21,312 nt of DNA from Sphingobacterium sp. UBA1575 (GTDB taxonomy: Bacteria; Bacteroidota; Bacteroidia; Sphingobacteriales; Sphingobacteriaceae): positions 30,110 to 51,421 of the forward strand of contig DCOH01000046.1 in NCBI GenBank assembly GCA_002322865.1. Reading direction: 5' to 3'. A program made the position numbers and the translations under genes. Every line of letters starts with the position of its first letter. The first letter of the stretch is position 1. Positions 6,985 through 15,755 of the stretch are shown piece after piece. The notes under the pieces were generated by a model. That model ran no database searches. It saw nothing but the letters and a program-made list of their open reading frames with translations, and was not told the origin of the DNA.

Positions 6985-8703
6985 TTATTTATCAATCCAT
7001 ACACGGCCATCCAACTGCCAACCTGACTGCCTTGGAACTTTTAGCCAACTAATGATCTGTGTTGCAATATCGATGGTTCTTGGAACTTGTGCGCCTAAAT
7101 TCTGCGATGATGGGGCACAGAGGTAGTCATTGAAATTCAGGATCTGGTAATTTGTATTTCCGGTTTTCAGATGTAGACCAAAACTTCCTTCATCCTTGAT
7201 GATACCAGCCTCAGATCGCATCATCGGATAATGGGCAACCAGATACTGCATGTAAGGATGGTTAGGATCAACACCTATCTCACAACTATACTGTTTGATC
7301 ACATCTTTACCCAAATCGGCCTTCCAGAATTTGATGTCGGCCAGAAAAGCATCGGAACGCCAATTTTCACGCGTTGGGATAAAGCCAATCCTAAATTTCG
7401 CATCGGAGGTTATTTTTCCCCAGCCCGTGATATCACCTTCCTTAGAAAGTTCTCCATTGGTATATAATTTTACGATGCGTTTTCCATCCACAATACTTCC
7501 GGTCACCGCTATGGAGTTCCAGGTACCTCTATTCATGTTTTTATCTGCTTTGATTTCCCCTGTACCTTTTTGCCCGCGAGCATTAAAAATCCAAGACTCA
7601 CCAGCTAGGTGGATCACCCAACCAATCCCATCCGTTTCGCGATCCCAGGAACCTTGCCAATGCTTTCGCTTACCAATGATGGATGGATAACTGAAGCTGT
7701 AATTGTTGTTGGAACCTTTATTCTTTTTGATCTTCAGCTCGATGGTGAAATCAGTCGTATCCAGATCGAACAAAGGATTATCGCCTTCATCCAATTGGGC
7801 ATAATTTTCGGCATTGAATCGCATGAACGATCCAATGAATTTATTTCCGATATAAGGTTTCCCAATGAACTTAGTGACAAATTTAGGGGAGTGCATGATG
7901 GTAAAGGTGTTTACCTCCGGATTACTGAAAATAGTGTTGTCGTTCTGTGCTGCCGGAATTTCAAATGGTCCTCCTTGACTTGATGTGACAATTACCAGCC
8001 AGTTTTCTTTCGCATAGTTAGGCCTGGCCTTCAATGCCTTCATGATCTCTGCCAATTGTCCATCAAATTTTTCAATGGATGCTTTATAGGAAGGGTAGGA
8101 ATTATCATAGCCCGAAGCCTTACCAGCTTTATCAATATCACTAAAATGACCAGTGATAAAAGATAGATCCGATTGCCCTAAGGCTGTAATCACTTTGGAC
8201 TTTACATCTTCATCGTTGCTGGCTAATTGGGAAGTGATCCCAGTAGCATAATGATCTATAAAGGTCTGCTTGCTACTGATGACATTCATCTTGATGCTAT
8301 CTGCATAGTCCATTACCCTTTTGTAAACTACCGGAAAAGAAGCCAATTTATTGGTGCTGAAATCGTCAGATCTTACGCCATGCTTCACATAATTCACCCC
8401 AGTCAGGACATCCGTCCAGTTGGATGCAACACCCAAAGCATTCTCCTCACTCAAGGAAACCCAGGAATGGATCGCATTGGGAAGCATGCCCATCATGGTA
8501 GGGATCTGTGCTGTTCGGACAGATTCTCCTCGTGCACCATCCACCAATAATAACAAAACCTTAGGTGTTCCGTAGATGACATCCACTTCTTCTTCCTCTT
8601 TTTCAGGAATGATCTTGCTGAATTCCTCCTGGCAGGCACTCAAAAACAGTCCCATTAGGACAAAAAACACAGCATATAATGGTTTACATATTCTCTTTCT
8701 CAT
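6985..8703 (-). CDS. Alkaline-phosphatase-superfamily lipoprotein with inserted LamG-like domain (DUF4983 type), probable pseudoenzyme
   Basis: The longest frame opens with TTG at 8721, overlapping the previous gene; ATG 8703 is preferred because it leaves a 10-nt gap and a proper lipoprotein signal (lipobox LSAC, Cys24), giving 572 residues. Residues 42-285 follow the alkaline phosphatase/sulfatase/nucleotide-pyrophosphatase fold: VLLLLVDGARGE with Asp55, DVLTGVNYVKHGV (98-110), FITGHFSDIDKAGKASGYD (182-200). Expected metal ligands are altered: the usual DHAGH reads DKAGK (191-195) and SDHGG reads SSQGG (241-245), so two His, one Asp and another His are replaced. Residues 293-475 form a LamG/concanavalin-like domain. 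The last 97 residues resemble DUF4983 and end like this fold (IDIATQIISWLKVP, then LDGRVWI). Phosphatase or sulfatase activity is unlikely; a binding role is inferred. Confidence 0.8.
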   Translation of the reverse strand: MRKRICKPLYAVFFVLMGLFLSACQEEFSKIIPEKEEEEVDVIYGTPKVLLLLVDGARGESVRTAQIPTMMGMLPNAIHSWVSLSEENALGVASNWTDVLTGVNYVKHGVRSDDFSTNKLASFPVVYKRVMDYADSIKMNVISSKQTFIDHYATGITSQLASNDEDVKSKVITALGQSDLSFITGHFSDIDKAGKASGYDNSYPSYKASIEKFDGQLAEIMKALKARPNYAKENWLVIVTSSQGGPFEIPAAQNDNTIFSNPEVNTFTIMHSPKFVTKFIGKPYIGNKFIGSFMRFNAENYAQLDEGDNPLFDLDTTDFTIELKIKKNKGSNNNYSFSYPSIIGKRKHWQGSWDRETDGIGWVIHLAGESWIFNARGQKGTGEIKADKNMNRGTWNSIAVTGSIVDGKRIVKLYTNGELSKEGDITGWGKITSDAKFRIGFIPTRENWRSDAFLADIKFWKADLGKDVIKQYSCEIGVDPNHPYMQYLVAHYPMMRSEAGIIKDEGSFGLHLKTGNTNYQILNFNDYLCAPSSQNLGAQVPRTIDIATQIISWLKVPRQSGWQLDGRVWIDK

Positions 8704-8713
8704 AGCGTTCAAA

Positions 8714-10318
8714 TTATTCAAGGATTAAACGTGTTATGTTATTCGCCACAAAATCATCAATCCGACTAAAGGAGCCCAGTAGTAAGATGGCTCGTTTTCC
8801 ATCCTCCGAGGTGGTCTCTACTATTCGATTCAGACTTCCATTCATTTGACCAATATTATTATAGCCTTCAGCTAAGGATCCATCAGGTTTCAGGAACATA
8901 AACCTATTCTTGGCCACACCTCCATATTCAATGAATCCACCATTTACCACGATCAATCCATCGTTCAACTGCTTGGCATACCAAGGGTAACCATTGCCAA
9001 AGGATTTCGCTTTAAAAGTATTGTCAATGCTACCATCTTCGTTCAAGAGGACCATTCTAGCGGTTTCTACCCCATTGAAGGATTTGAACTCGCCCACGAC
9101 TACATATTTTTTGGTCATAGGGTTGTAGGTTACTTTGTTCACTTTGAAATTAGCGCCAGAACCGGTGTTAAAGGAGGCGTCTACCGTTCCATCAGCATTC
9201 AAACGAACGATATTTCCTACGGTAGTCTCATCAAATCGATTGAACCTCCCGAAAACAACAATCTTCCCCTTTAAAGGTCCCTCGTCGTGGAAATAGGTCT
9301 CGATCGATCCATTGGCGCCAGCAAATGCTTTGCCGCCCGAAAATCGGTAGGTCTTATCAAGCGTTCCATCTGTATTCAATCTGGCTACATGGCGGATCTC
9401 CGTAGAGTCCAGGATGACAGAGTCCTTGGTTTCCATAAAATTTGGTTTGCCATAGATGCGGTTAATATGGTATCTGAAATTTCCAGTGGCGATGATCTTT
9501 CCATTATGTTCATAGATATTAGCTACAAACTGGTCAAATCCACCATTGAAAGTAGGGTAGTACTTCGTGGTATCTTTCTGCTCCGGACGTCTGAAGGGTT
9601 TGATGCCCATGGTATCAATACGACCACTCAGATGGATACGGGTGATGTTCGAAATATTGTCCTTACGTTGGTCATATCCTGAAAAACCTCCAGAGATATA
9701 GTAATGGTCCTGGTATTGAAGGATGGAATTGATGTTTCCATTGGATCCATCACCTGTTCTCCAGCTGATATCATAGGTTCCGTTTCTAAAGGTTCGCACC
9801 AATTTGTTGATCGGTTTTACAGAACCTTTCTCTTCGTAATTGCTAAAATTCCCTACAAAGATGTACTTCTCATCTATCGTCCATAAACTGGCGTTGATCG
9901 AGCCGTTGGAACCTTTCGTCGCTCCCCAGGTAGGGTCAATATTCACTTTTCCTGATACGGTGAACTTCGGCCCAAAAACAATCATATCATCTATATAAAT
10001 AGAGGTCACTCCTGTACTGGCAAAGGTGGGCACTTTGACCACGATCTGTTCATTGTTGATACTGACAATTTCCGCCTTTTCCCCATTGAAATTGAAAATC
10101 GCTTTATCCTTATAAGCTTCAAGACCGGTTACTTTGATAGTCACTTCCGTTCCTGGAGCTCCAAATTCAGGCGAAGGTTTAAGGGTTCGATCCATTTTGA
10201 CAAGCAGGTTTTCCTTGCCTTCGGGATACGGCTCTGAGAAGAATTCCACTTCCTTATTACAGGAAGAAAGCGCCAAGGCGACAAGAATTCCTAAGGTATA
10301 TATAAAATTTCTTTTCAT
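8714..10318 (-). CDS. IPT/TIG + delta-60-repeat beta-propeller lipoprotein
   Basis: A 534-residue lipoprotein (lipobox LSSC, Cys20, then NKEVEFF). An IPT/TIG immunoglobulin-like domain spans about 45-123 (FGAPGTEVTIKVTG, IYIDDMIVFGPKFTV). The rest is a propeller built from delta-60-type repeats (DUF5122/DUF5008-like): lines such as ARLNTDGTLDKTY, VRLNADGTVDASF and VLLNEDGSIDNTF, each accompanied by a Gly-x-Phe turn. Seven such turns occur (GNF 156, GGF 210, GNF 279, GRF 357, GEF 409, GGF 460, GSF 515), consistent with seven blades. IPT domains occur at the base of surface glycan-binding proteins of SusCD loci, so a ligand-binding propeller on the cell surface is the likely role. No enzymatic residues are recognised. 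It starts 3 nt after the stop of the FAS1 gene. Confidence 0.82.
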   Translation of the reverse strand: MKRNFIYTLGILVALALSSCNKEVEFFSEPYPEGKENLLVKMDRTLKPSPEFGAPGTEVTIKVTGLEAYKDKAIFNFNGEKAEIVSINNEQIVVKVPTFASTGVTSIYIDDMIVFGPKFTVSGKVNIDPTWGATKGSNGSINASLWTIDEKYIFVGNFSNYEEKGSVKPINKLVRTFRNGTYDISWRTGDGSNGNINSILQYQDHYYISGGFSGYDQRKDNISNITRIHLSGRIDTMGIKPFRRPEQKDTTKYYPTFNGGFDQFVANIYEHNGKIIATGNFRYHINRIYGKPNFMETKDSVILDSTEIRHVARLNTDGTLDKTYRFSGGKAFAGANGSIETYFHDEGPLKGKIVVFGRFNRFDETTVGNIVRLNADGTVDASFNTGSGANFKVNKVTYNPMTKKYVVVGEFKSFNGVETARMVLLNEDGSIDNTFKAKSFGNGYPWYAKQLNDGLIVVNGGFIEYGGVAKNRFMFLKPDGSLAEGYNNIGQMNGSLNRIVETTSEDGKRAILLLGSFSRIDDFVANNITRLILE

Positions 10319-10321
10319 GAC

Positions 10322-11062
10322 TTAGCGTTTACTTTCAATAATATCGTTCATAACTTGGTTCTGGTCAAATCCAAAGGATACCCTGGTATAATCCAATACG
10401 TGGATCACCCCATTGGTAGGCTGGATATCGGAAGTAGAAACAGGCACTGGATCAAAATTGTCCGGCCTGGAAGGATCTCCGATCAGACCTACATGCAATT
10501 GGCGGTACCCCATATACTTGAGGTTACTTCCACTTCCTACAGCATCATTGAATACCACGCCGATCTTGAAGATATCTCCCGCCATAGACCGGTAGTTCTG
10601 ACCTCCAAATAGCGACAATAAACCAAAATCAATCTGTGGATAATCCGCCAACTTGTTTTTACCACGGAACATGTAGCGGTAAAGATATCGTTGCCATATG
10701 GATGGATCCACATCGGTAAAGGTTTTGATGGTATCCTGTTTATTATCATATAAGCGCCTATTTAAGCCGCCTTTATCTTTTGAACCGATCAGGTCTTTGA
10801 TATCCCGGTCTGAAGGAGCGAAGAAGGTGAATTCCTCCGTGTTGAAGAATTCCTCCATCTCTGCAGCTCGGATAATTGCTGCCACGGAATCAAATAAAAC
10901 AGGTTTGGAATCTAAATATTCCAGTATGGTACCATCAAACTCCGCTTTTGCTAGTCCGCCATCTTTGTAGTAATCATCTTTTGCACATCCGGATATGCCC
11001 AGGATACCCAGTATCCCCAGCATAAACCATATTGTTGAATTCTTAGTTAACTTCATCATCAT
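10322..11062 (-). CDS. Fasciclin (FAS1) domain lipoprotein
   Basis: The preferred start is the first of three consecutive ATGs at 11062, whose A is the last base of the upstream SusD stop (TAATG), implying translational coupling; 11059 or 11056 are possible, while the in-frame ATG at 11083 lies inside susD and gives a poor leader. From 11062 the product has 246 residues. The signal peptide contains the repetitive GILGILGIS and lipobox ISGC (Cys26), followed by AKDDYYKDGG. One FAS1 domain fills residues 42-230: GTILEYLDSKPVLFDSV, FTFFAPSD (78-85) and NGVIHVLD (217-224), with an enlarged middle part. FAS1 domains mediate adhesion and protein-protein or glycan contacts. It is a paralogue of the FAS1 half of the 16867-17967 gene and sits at the same place after a SusCD pair. 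Confidence 0.85.
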   Translation of the reverse strand: MMMKLTKNSTIWFMLGILGILGISGCAKDDYYKDGGLAKAEFDGTILEYLDSKPVLFDSVAAIIRAAEMEEFFNTEEFTFFAPSDRDIKDLIGSKDKGGLNRRLYDNKQDTIKTFTDVDPSIWQRYLYRYMFRGKNKLADYPQIDFGLLSLFGGQNYRSMAGDIFKIGVVFNDAVGSGSNLKYMGYRQLHVGLIGDPSRPDNFDPVPVSTSDIQPTNGVIHVLDYTRVSFGFDQNQVMNDIIESKR

Positions 11063-12609
11063 TAGCGTCCAATAGTTGTCCAATAATCATTTAATCGCAT
11101 ATTCGGGTTATAGCGCAAAGCCTCCCGATCGATCGGCCAGGTCCATCCACCACGGTTGAACTGGTCTAAACTCAATGGGCTCATGGTCCAGGTCGGATTC
11201 AGGATACGACGGGTTCTGATCAGATCAAAATAATGATGGCTCTCCCCGAATAACTCCCGACTTCGCTCCATGAATATAAAGTCCTTGAGCTCTGCACCAC
11301 CAGACCCGGTATAAGGGGTAGCTTCGGCGCGGGTTCGGATCAGGTTTACTGCCCGGATCGCTTCATCATCATTCGATCCTGTTTCTGCACATGCTTCTGC
11401 ATACAACAAGATCGCATCGGCATAACGGAAGATCAAGAAACTATTGTCCGGGTTCTTATCCTCGTTTCCTGATGCATACACATTTGTACCATATTTCCGG
11501 AGCACAAAATTCCCATTACCGGAATAGATATCCTCAAACCACATCTCCCTGCGTTTATCGGCCACATCCTCTGGAAATAATTTCATCATATAGGAGGGTA
11601 GGTAATAACAGTGACTGATCTGGTTGGTAAAACGTGGGAACTTATAGGGCCAACGTAAGAAGTGGTCCCAGAATGGCGTCAATGGATTGACATTGTCGCC
11701 ATAGTTGATGCTTTTATAGAACTCAAATAGGGATTCCTCACTACGACCTTTGGTCACGATCGCCCAGTTCTGATCCGTAAATGGAGCAATCAGTTTATGT
11801 TGGTTGCTGGCAAGCAATTCCTTTCCTAAAGCAATAGTGGCCTCATAATACTTCTGTTTATTGGCATGGTCAAAACCAGAATTCCACATATTCATATGCA
11901 TCAATAGGGCAATGATAGCTCCTTTGGCAGGTCTTGCACCGCGAAGGGATGGGTCGTTCAATGACCAAGGCATCAGGTCCTTCTGGGGCATCAGATCCTC
12001 GATGCATTTATTGATCACTGAGACCATGGCCTCTCGAGGTAGGGCAGCAGCTTCATAAGGCTTGGTGTAATAAACCACATCACCATATAACCTGCACATC
12101 CAGAAATACGTAAAATTGCGCATAAACTTAGCCTCAGCAAGGTATCGGTTCTTTTCGCTATCACTAACGTCTAGAATTCCCTCTTCCAATTTTTGGATCA
12201 GGATATTCGTATTCTGGATAACCTCGTAATAGGTTTTCCAATTGGTGATCCGGTCTATATTGTACCAGTCAAATAAAGGATTGCTGATGGCTTGGTTCAG
12301 GTCGTTCTGACCCATGACCTCGATCACCTTCCGGCTGTTCTCATTATTGGCCAAAGGAGAGATGAAGATTTCACCGGAGCGGGCTTCACCAATGGCTCCC
12401 ATTACCCAGGACTCATTGATCTTATCGAAGAAACGGCTGTAGATAAAGGCAAAATTGGCCTCTACATCTTCCGCAGATTTATAATAGTTATTACCTGTTA
12501 AGCGGTCTATAGGTTCTACATTCAAATAATTGTTACATGAACCCAATCCGAGCATTAAACCCAATCCTACGGAAGCTAATTTTAAATTAAATCTTTTCAT
12601 TGTTTTCAT
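11062..12609 (-). CDS. SusD/RagB-type outer-membrane lipoprotein (second SusCD module)
   Basis: SusD-like proteins cap the SusC barrel from outside and deliver ligand to it. This 515-residue product has lipobox GLGSC (Cys25) and the family start NNYLNVEPIDRLTGNNYY. The TPR-like core shows LAEAKFMRNFTYFWMCRLYGD, the helical stretch ending RYADAILLYAEACAETG, AIRAVNLIRTRAE and ERSRELFGESHHYFDLIR, and the C-terminus ends with WTWPIDREALRYNPNMRLN. Length is within the usual 480-600. ATG at 12609 lies 3 nt after the SusC stop; ATG 12600 would also leave an intact leader. It is the required partner of the SusC encoded at 12613-15744, and its stop overlaps the FAS1 start. The ligand cannot be predicted. 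Confidence 0.95.
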   Translation of the reverse strand: MKTMKRFNLKLASVGLGLMLGLGSCNNYLNVEPIDRLTGNNYYKSAEDVEANFAFIYSRFFDKINESWVMGAIGEARSGEIFISPLANNENSRKVIEVMGQNDLNQAISNPLFDWYNIDRITNWKTYYEVIQNTNILIQKLEEGILDVSDSEKNRYLAEAKFMRNFTYFWMCRLYGDVVYYTKPYEAAALPREAMVSVINKCIEDLMPQKDLMPWSLNDPSLRGARPAKGAIIALLMHMNMWNSGFDHANKQKYYEATIALGKELLASNQHKLIAPFTDQNWAIVTKGRSEESLFEFYKSINYGDNVNPLTPFWDHFLRWPYKFPRFTNQISHCYYLPSYMMKLFPEDVADKRREMWFEDIYSGNGNFVLRKYGTNVYASGNEDKNPDNSFLIFRYADAILLYAEACAETGSNDDEAIRAVNLIRTRAEATPYTGSGGAELKDFIFMERSRELFGESHHYFDLIRTRRILNPTWTMSPLSLDQFNRGGWTWPIDREALRYNPNMRLNDYWTTIGR

Positions 12610-12612
12610 GAT

Positions 12613-15600
12613 TTAGAAGGATAAGTTTAAACCAAGTGCATAACCTCTAGGAACCGGGTAACCATTGGAAAGGTCACGGCCTAAACTCGTCACACCCTCA
12701 GGGTTAGGTCCTGAATATTTCGAAAAGGTGTAGACATTGTCCATGGTTGCATAGACCCGGAAACGTTGTAACCTATATCTTCTTAAAAATTCCCGATCAA
12801 AATTATAGGCCAGGGATACCTGGTTGATTTTGAGGTAAGATCCATTCTCTTCCCATAAGGTTTGATCATTACGCAAAGGATTGATATTGCCCGCGCGCGA
12901 GAAATCATAAGCATTCGGATACTTGGCGATATCACCATCCTGACGCCACATATCCAGATCATCCAATGGAACTACCGACTGTAGGCCATAAGGATTCGCC
13001 AACAGGCGCATACGTTCGGCCAAAGCATTATTAAAAATTGTTCTTCCGGCTGTATAAGAAGCGGCAATCGTCAAGGAGATGCCTTTGTAGGACATTTCAT
13101 TCTGAATTCCGCCGATGAAATTCGGTTGGGCACTGCCTGAACGGGTGTAATCCCGATCATCCAAAATATAATCACCATTCTGATCAACCCAGATCGGATC
13201 TCCAGCTTGGAAGAAGGTACCATCCGGTGTCCTATACCGAAGGCCGGTTCTCGGATCTACCGGAACATCCGCATCTGTGGCATATACACCCCGGTTCACC
13301 AATACATAATTGGAGAAGGCATGCGTACCTACGCGGTTCAAAATGTGTTGTTTGGCTGAAGAGCCGTCCCAACGGATCAATTGACCATTGAAAATACTTG
13401 GCAATTGCAAAAGGACATCCCGGTTATAGGCGCCATTGATGGAAAACATCCAGAAGAATTTATCGCCTTTCAATGGTCTCAATCGCAAGGAAACCTCATG
13501 ACCATAGTTCACCAAACCACCTTCATTGGAAGATAGGGTGGAGAAACCGGTCGTATTGTTCAAATAGGATTCCTGATACAGGTTTTCTGTACGTTTATAA
13601 TAGGTATCATAGATGATATCGATCTTGTTGTTCAGAATGATCAGGTCAAAACCTAAGTTGTACTGCATGGAAGTCGTCGGTTTCAAATCAGGATTTGGAA
13701 TCAGATAGGAGTCGATACCAATCCCTGTTTGCTGATTGTAGTTCCCGTAGATATTGTATTTACCATAGATCCGGTCCAAGGTTGCCGTAGGCATCACGTT
13801 TACTCCCCAGGTACCGCGAAGCGCTGCGGTATTGATCCAAGGCAATCCCTTGATCCAATCTTCCCGATGGATGTTCCATTTCAATCCGATGGATGGATTC
13901 TTGGTATATAGGTTTTCAAATCCATTCAAGGAAGACCCATCCAAACGATAAGTCAGATCCAGTACATACCGGGATTTATAGCTGTAGTTTCCTGCGAAAG
14001 CGAAGGATAAGGCTTTCTCATTTTTAAAGCTCAGAATACCACCACCATTGGAAAAGAAACCATCAAAACCCAATGGACCTTCAAACTGATCGTTTGGTGT
14101 ACGACGTTGCGTAATGACTGAATTCTGGTTGGTCACGTGGATGATCTCATTGAAAATACTGAAGAATAAATCATGATCCTCATTCAATGTCTTCGAGTAG
14201 TTCAGGTTATTCCTACTATAGAATTGCGAATAACGATTGTTGAAGGCATATACTTCAGAGAATTGGCCTGAAGAGGCTGCTGGCGAGAATTTCTCCTCTG
14301 TTCCGGAAGACAGTTCATAGCTTAGCGTCGTACGGAATCGGAGGTTATCAATGATCTCCACGCCAGCTTCAATAAAGGGTTTTATTAATTTGGTTTTATT
14401 GTCGTTCCGTGTTCTGATGGCTGCAACATAATCCGAGGAGGCGGTAAAGAATCCTGGTGGCGGCAATAGGGTAGAAGACTGACCTCCACTGGCTACCCCG
14501 GTCTGTAGAATACCTGTTCCATCCCCTTTGTTCATCTTTCCCAATTGGGCAAACACCTGACCAACAAACTCAAAACGTCTGGAAGGACGGTAATCCATCC
14601 TTAAGTTCGAGGAATAACGGGTAAATCCGGTATTCTTGATGACCCCAGTTTCATCGTAGAAATTGAGGTTGGCTTTATAGGATAATTGCTGGTTTCCACC
14701 GTCCATACTGAAGTTATGGTTCTGGTTAAAGGTATTCTGATAGAACAAGCCCTGCCAGTTGGTGGAATTGTTGAAGTAGGAGTTCAAACTATCCGCTAGG
14801 GAAGGCGTCTGCATGATCTTATCCAATTCCCCTTGCGTACGGGCATTGGTATAGATCTGAAGTAATTTTAGGTTTCTTTCCATATTACCTCCCAAGGTCT
14901 CCCGTAGTTTAGGGATCGACCTCATAAAAGAGGAATGCGTATAATTGATCCTTGGTACCTCAGAATTTCCCCGTTTGGTATTGATGATGATTACCCCGTA
15001 TGCCCCCCTAGATCCATATAAGGATGTTGCTTGGGCATCTTTAAGAATCTCAATGCTCTCCACATCTTCCGGTGGAATCAAAGAAAGCGGGCTGATACCA
15101 GGACCTTGTTGTTGAAGACCGAACTCGGAGGCTCTGTCCGCATCCATAGGTACCCCATCGATCACATATAAAGGAGAGGTAGGCATCAGGATCGATTCAT
15201 TACCCGTTCCTTGTGTGGAAAGGGTGGATAGACCCCGGATCTGTGTGGATCCACGGAAACCTGGAGCACCGGTATTCACCTGAATGTTCAATCCAGGAAC
15301 TTTACCCTGCATCAAGGACTCAATATTGATGGCAGGATTATCTTTGATATCTTTTTCACCTAAGGAATAAGAGGAACCCGTGGTTTTTTCCTTGGAACGG
15401 GCTACATAACCACGTACCACGACTTCTTCTACTTGGTTGTCGGTCGCACTCAAACGGACCGTCAAAGAAGTTTGGTTCACATTGATCTTGATCCTTCTTT
15501 CTGTAAATCCAATACCCCGGAAAATCAAGGTCGTATTGGTTGGAACCGTAACGGTAAATTCGCCATTATCTTTAGTAGCTGTCAAAGCGCGGTTGTTCGA

Positions 15601-15744
15601 GGCGTTTAATATTGTAACCCCACTTACCGGCTTGTTGGATTCATCCAATACCCTTCCTTGAATCTGCTGGTTCTGGGCCATGGCAAATGAAATGGAAAGG
15701 ACAGCCATCACCATATATAAAATGATATTTTTCTGTAGTTTCAT
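12613..15744 (-). CDS. SusC/RagA-type TonB-dependent outer-membrane transporter (second SusCD module)
   Basis: This 1043-residue protein imports ligand across the outer membrane, powered by TonB-ExbBD. It has a Sec signal peptide (cleavage near FAMAQ, residues 20-24) and a carboxypeptidase-regulatory-like domain at 25-102 (IQGRVLDESNKPVSGVTI). A TonB-box-like segment EEVVVRGY (106-113) follows, then a plug domain at about 120-258 with the SusC hallmarks LYVIDGVPMD and ILKDAQATSLYGSRGAYG, and a long beta-barrel that ends in LNLSF with terminal aromatic Phe. There is no STN domain, so direct sigma/anti-sigma signalling through this receptor is unlikely. A DQNGDYILDDRD loop in the barrel region resembles calcium-binding loops found in many SusC proteins. 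It lies 11 nt after the DUF5007-like gene, so no separate promoter is evident for this second module. Confidence 0.96.
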   Translation of the reverse strand: MKLQKNIILYMVMAVLSISFAMAQNQQIQGRVLDESNKPVSGVTILNASNNRALTATKDNGEFTVTVPTNTTLIFRGIGFTERRIKINVNQTSLTVRLSATDNQVEEVVVRGYVARSKEKTTGSSYSLGEKDIKDNPAINIESLMQGKVPGLNIQVNTGAPGFRGSTQIRGLSTLSTQGTGNESILMPTSPLYVIDGVPMDADRASEFGLQQQGPGISPLSLIPPEDVESIEILKDAQATSLYGSRGAYGVIIINTKRGNSEVPRINYTHSSFMRSIPKLRETLGGNMERNLKLLQIYTNARTQGELDKIMQTPSLADSLNSYFNNSTNWQGLFYQNTFNQNHNFSMDGGNQQLSYKANLNFYDETGVIKNTGFTRYSSNLRMDYRPSRRFEFVGQVFAQLGKMNKGDGTGILQTGVASGGQSSTLLPPPGFFTASSDYVAAIRTRNDNKTKLIKPFIEAGVEIIDNLRFRTTLSYELSSGTEEKFSPAASSGQFSEVYAFNNRYSQFYSRNNLNYSKTLNEDHDLFFSIFNEIIHVTNQNSVITQRRTPNDQFEGPLGFDGFFSNGGGILSFKNEKALSFAFAGNYSYKSRYVLDLTYRLDGSSLNGFENLYTKNPSIGLKWNIHREDWIKGLPWINTAALRGTWGVNVMPTATLDRIYGKYNIYGNYNQQTGIGIDSYLIPNPDLKPTTSMQYNLGFDLIILNNKIDIIYDTYYKRTENLYQESYLNNTTGFSTLSSNEGGLVNYGHEVSLRLRPLKGDKFFWMFSINGAYNRDVLLQLPSIFNGQLIRWDGSSAKQHILNRVGTHAFSNYVLVNRGVYATDADVPVDPRTGLRYRTPDGTFFQAGDPIWVDQNGDYILDDRDYTRSGSAQPNFIGGIQNEMSYKGISLTIAASYTAGRTIFNNALAERMRLLANPYGLQSVVPLDDLDMWRQDGDIAKYPNAYDFSRAGNINPLRNDQTLWEENGSYLKINQVSLAYNFDREFLRRYRLQRFRVYATMDNVYTFSKYSGPNPEGVTSLGRDLSNGYPVPRGYALGLNLSF

Positions 15745-15755
15745 AAGGTTAATAT

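Noticed and set aside
6975..7010. Extended N-terminus MAVYGLINKKCR for the DUF1735-like gene
   Set aside because: It would bury the lipoprotein signal behind 12 polar residues and overlap the upstream coding region by 26 nt; ATG 6974 is better.
8704..8721. TTG start giving six extra residues on the phosphatase-fold protein
   Set aside because: ATG 8703 gives a standard lipoprotein leader without overlapping the upstream gene.
10986..11026. Short near-repeat encoding GILGILGIS in the FAS1 signal peptide, a possible slipped-strand phase-variable tract
   Set aside because: The repeat units differ in sequence and are about nine bases long with few copies, so it looks like ordinary hydrophobic signal-peptide coding.
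13150..13206. DQNGDYILDDRD loop in the SusC barrel (and DQNGDFNIDDED in the other SusC) as a novel EF-hand-like site
   Set aside because: Such Asp-rich loops following an AGDPIW-type segment are a common feature of SusC-family proteins, so it is noted in the gene entry but not as novel.
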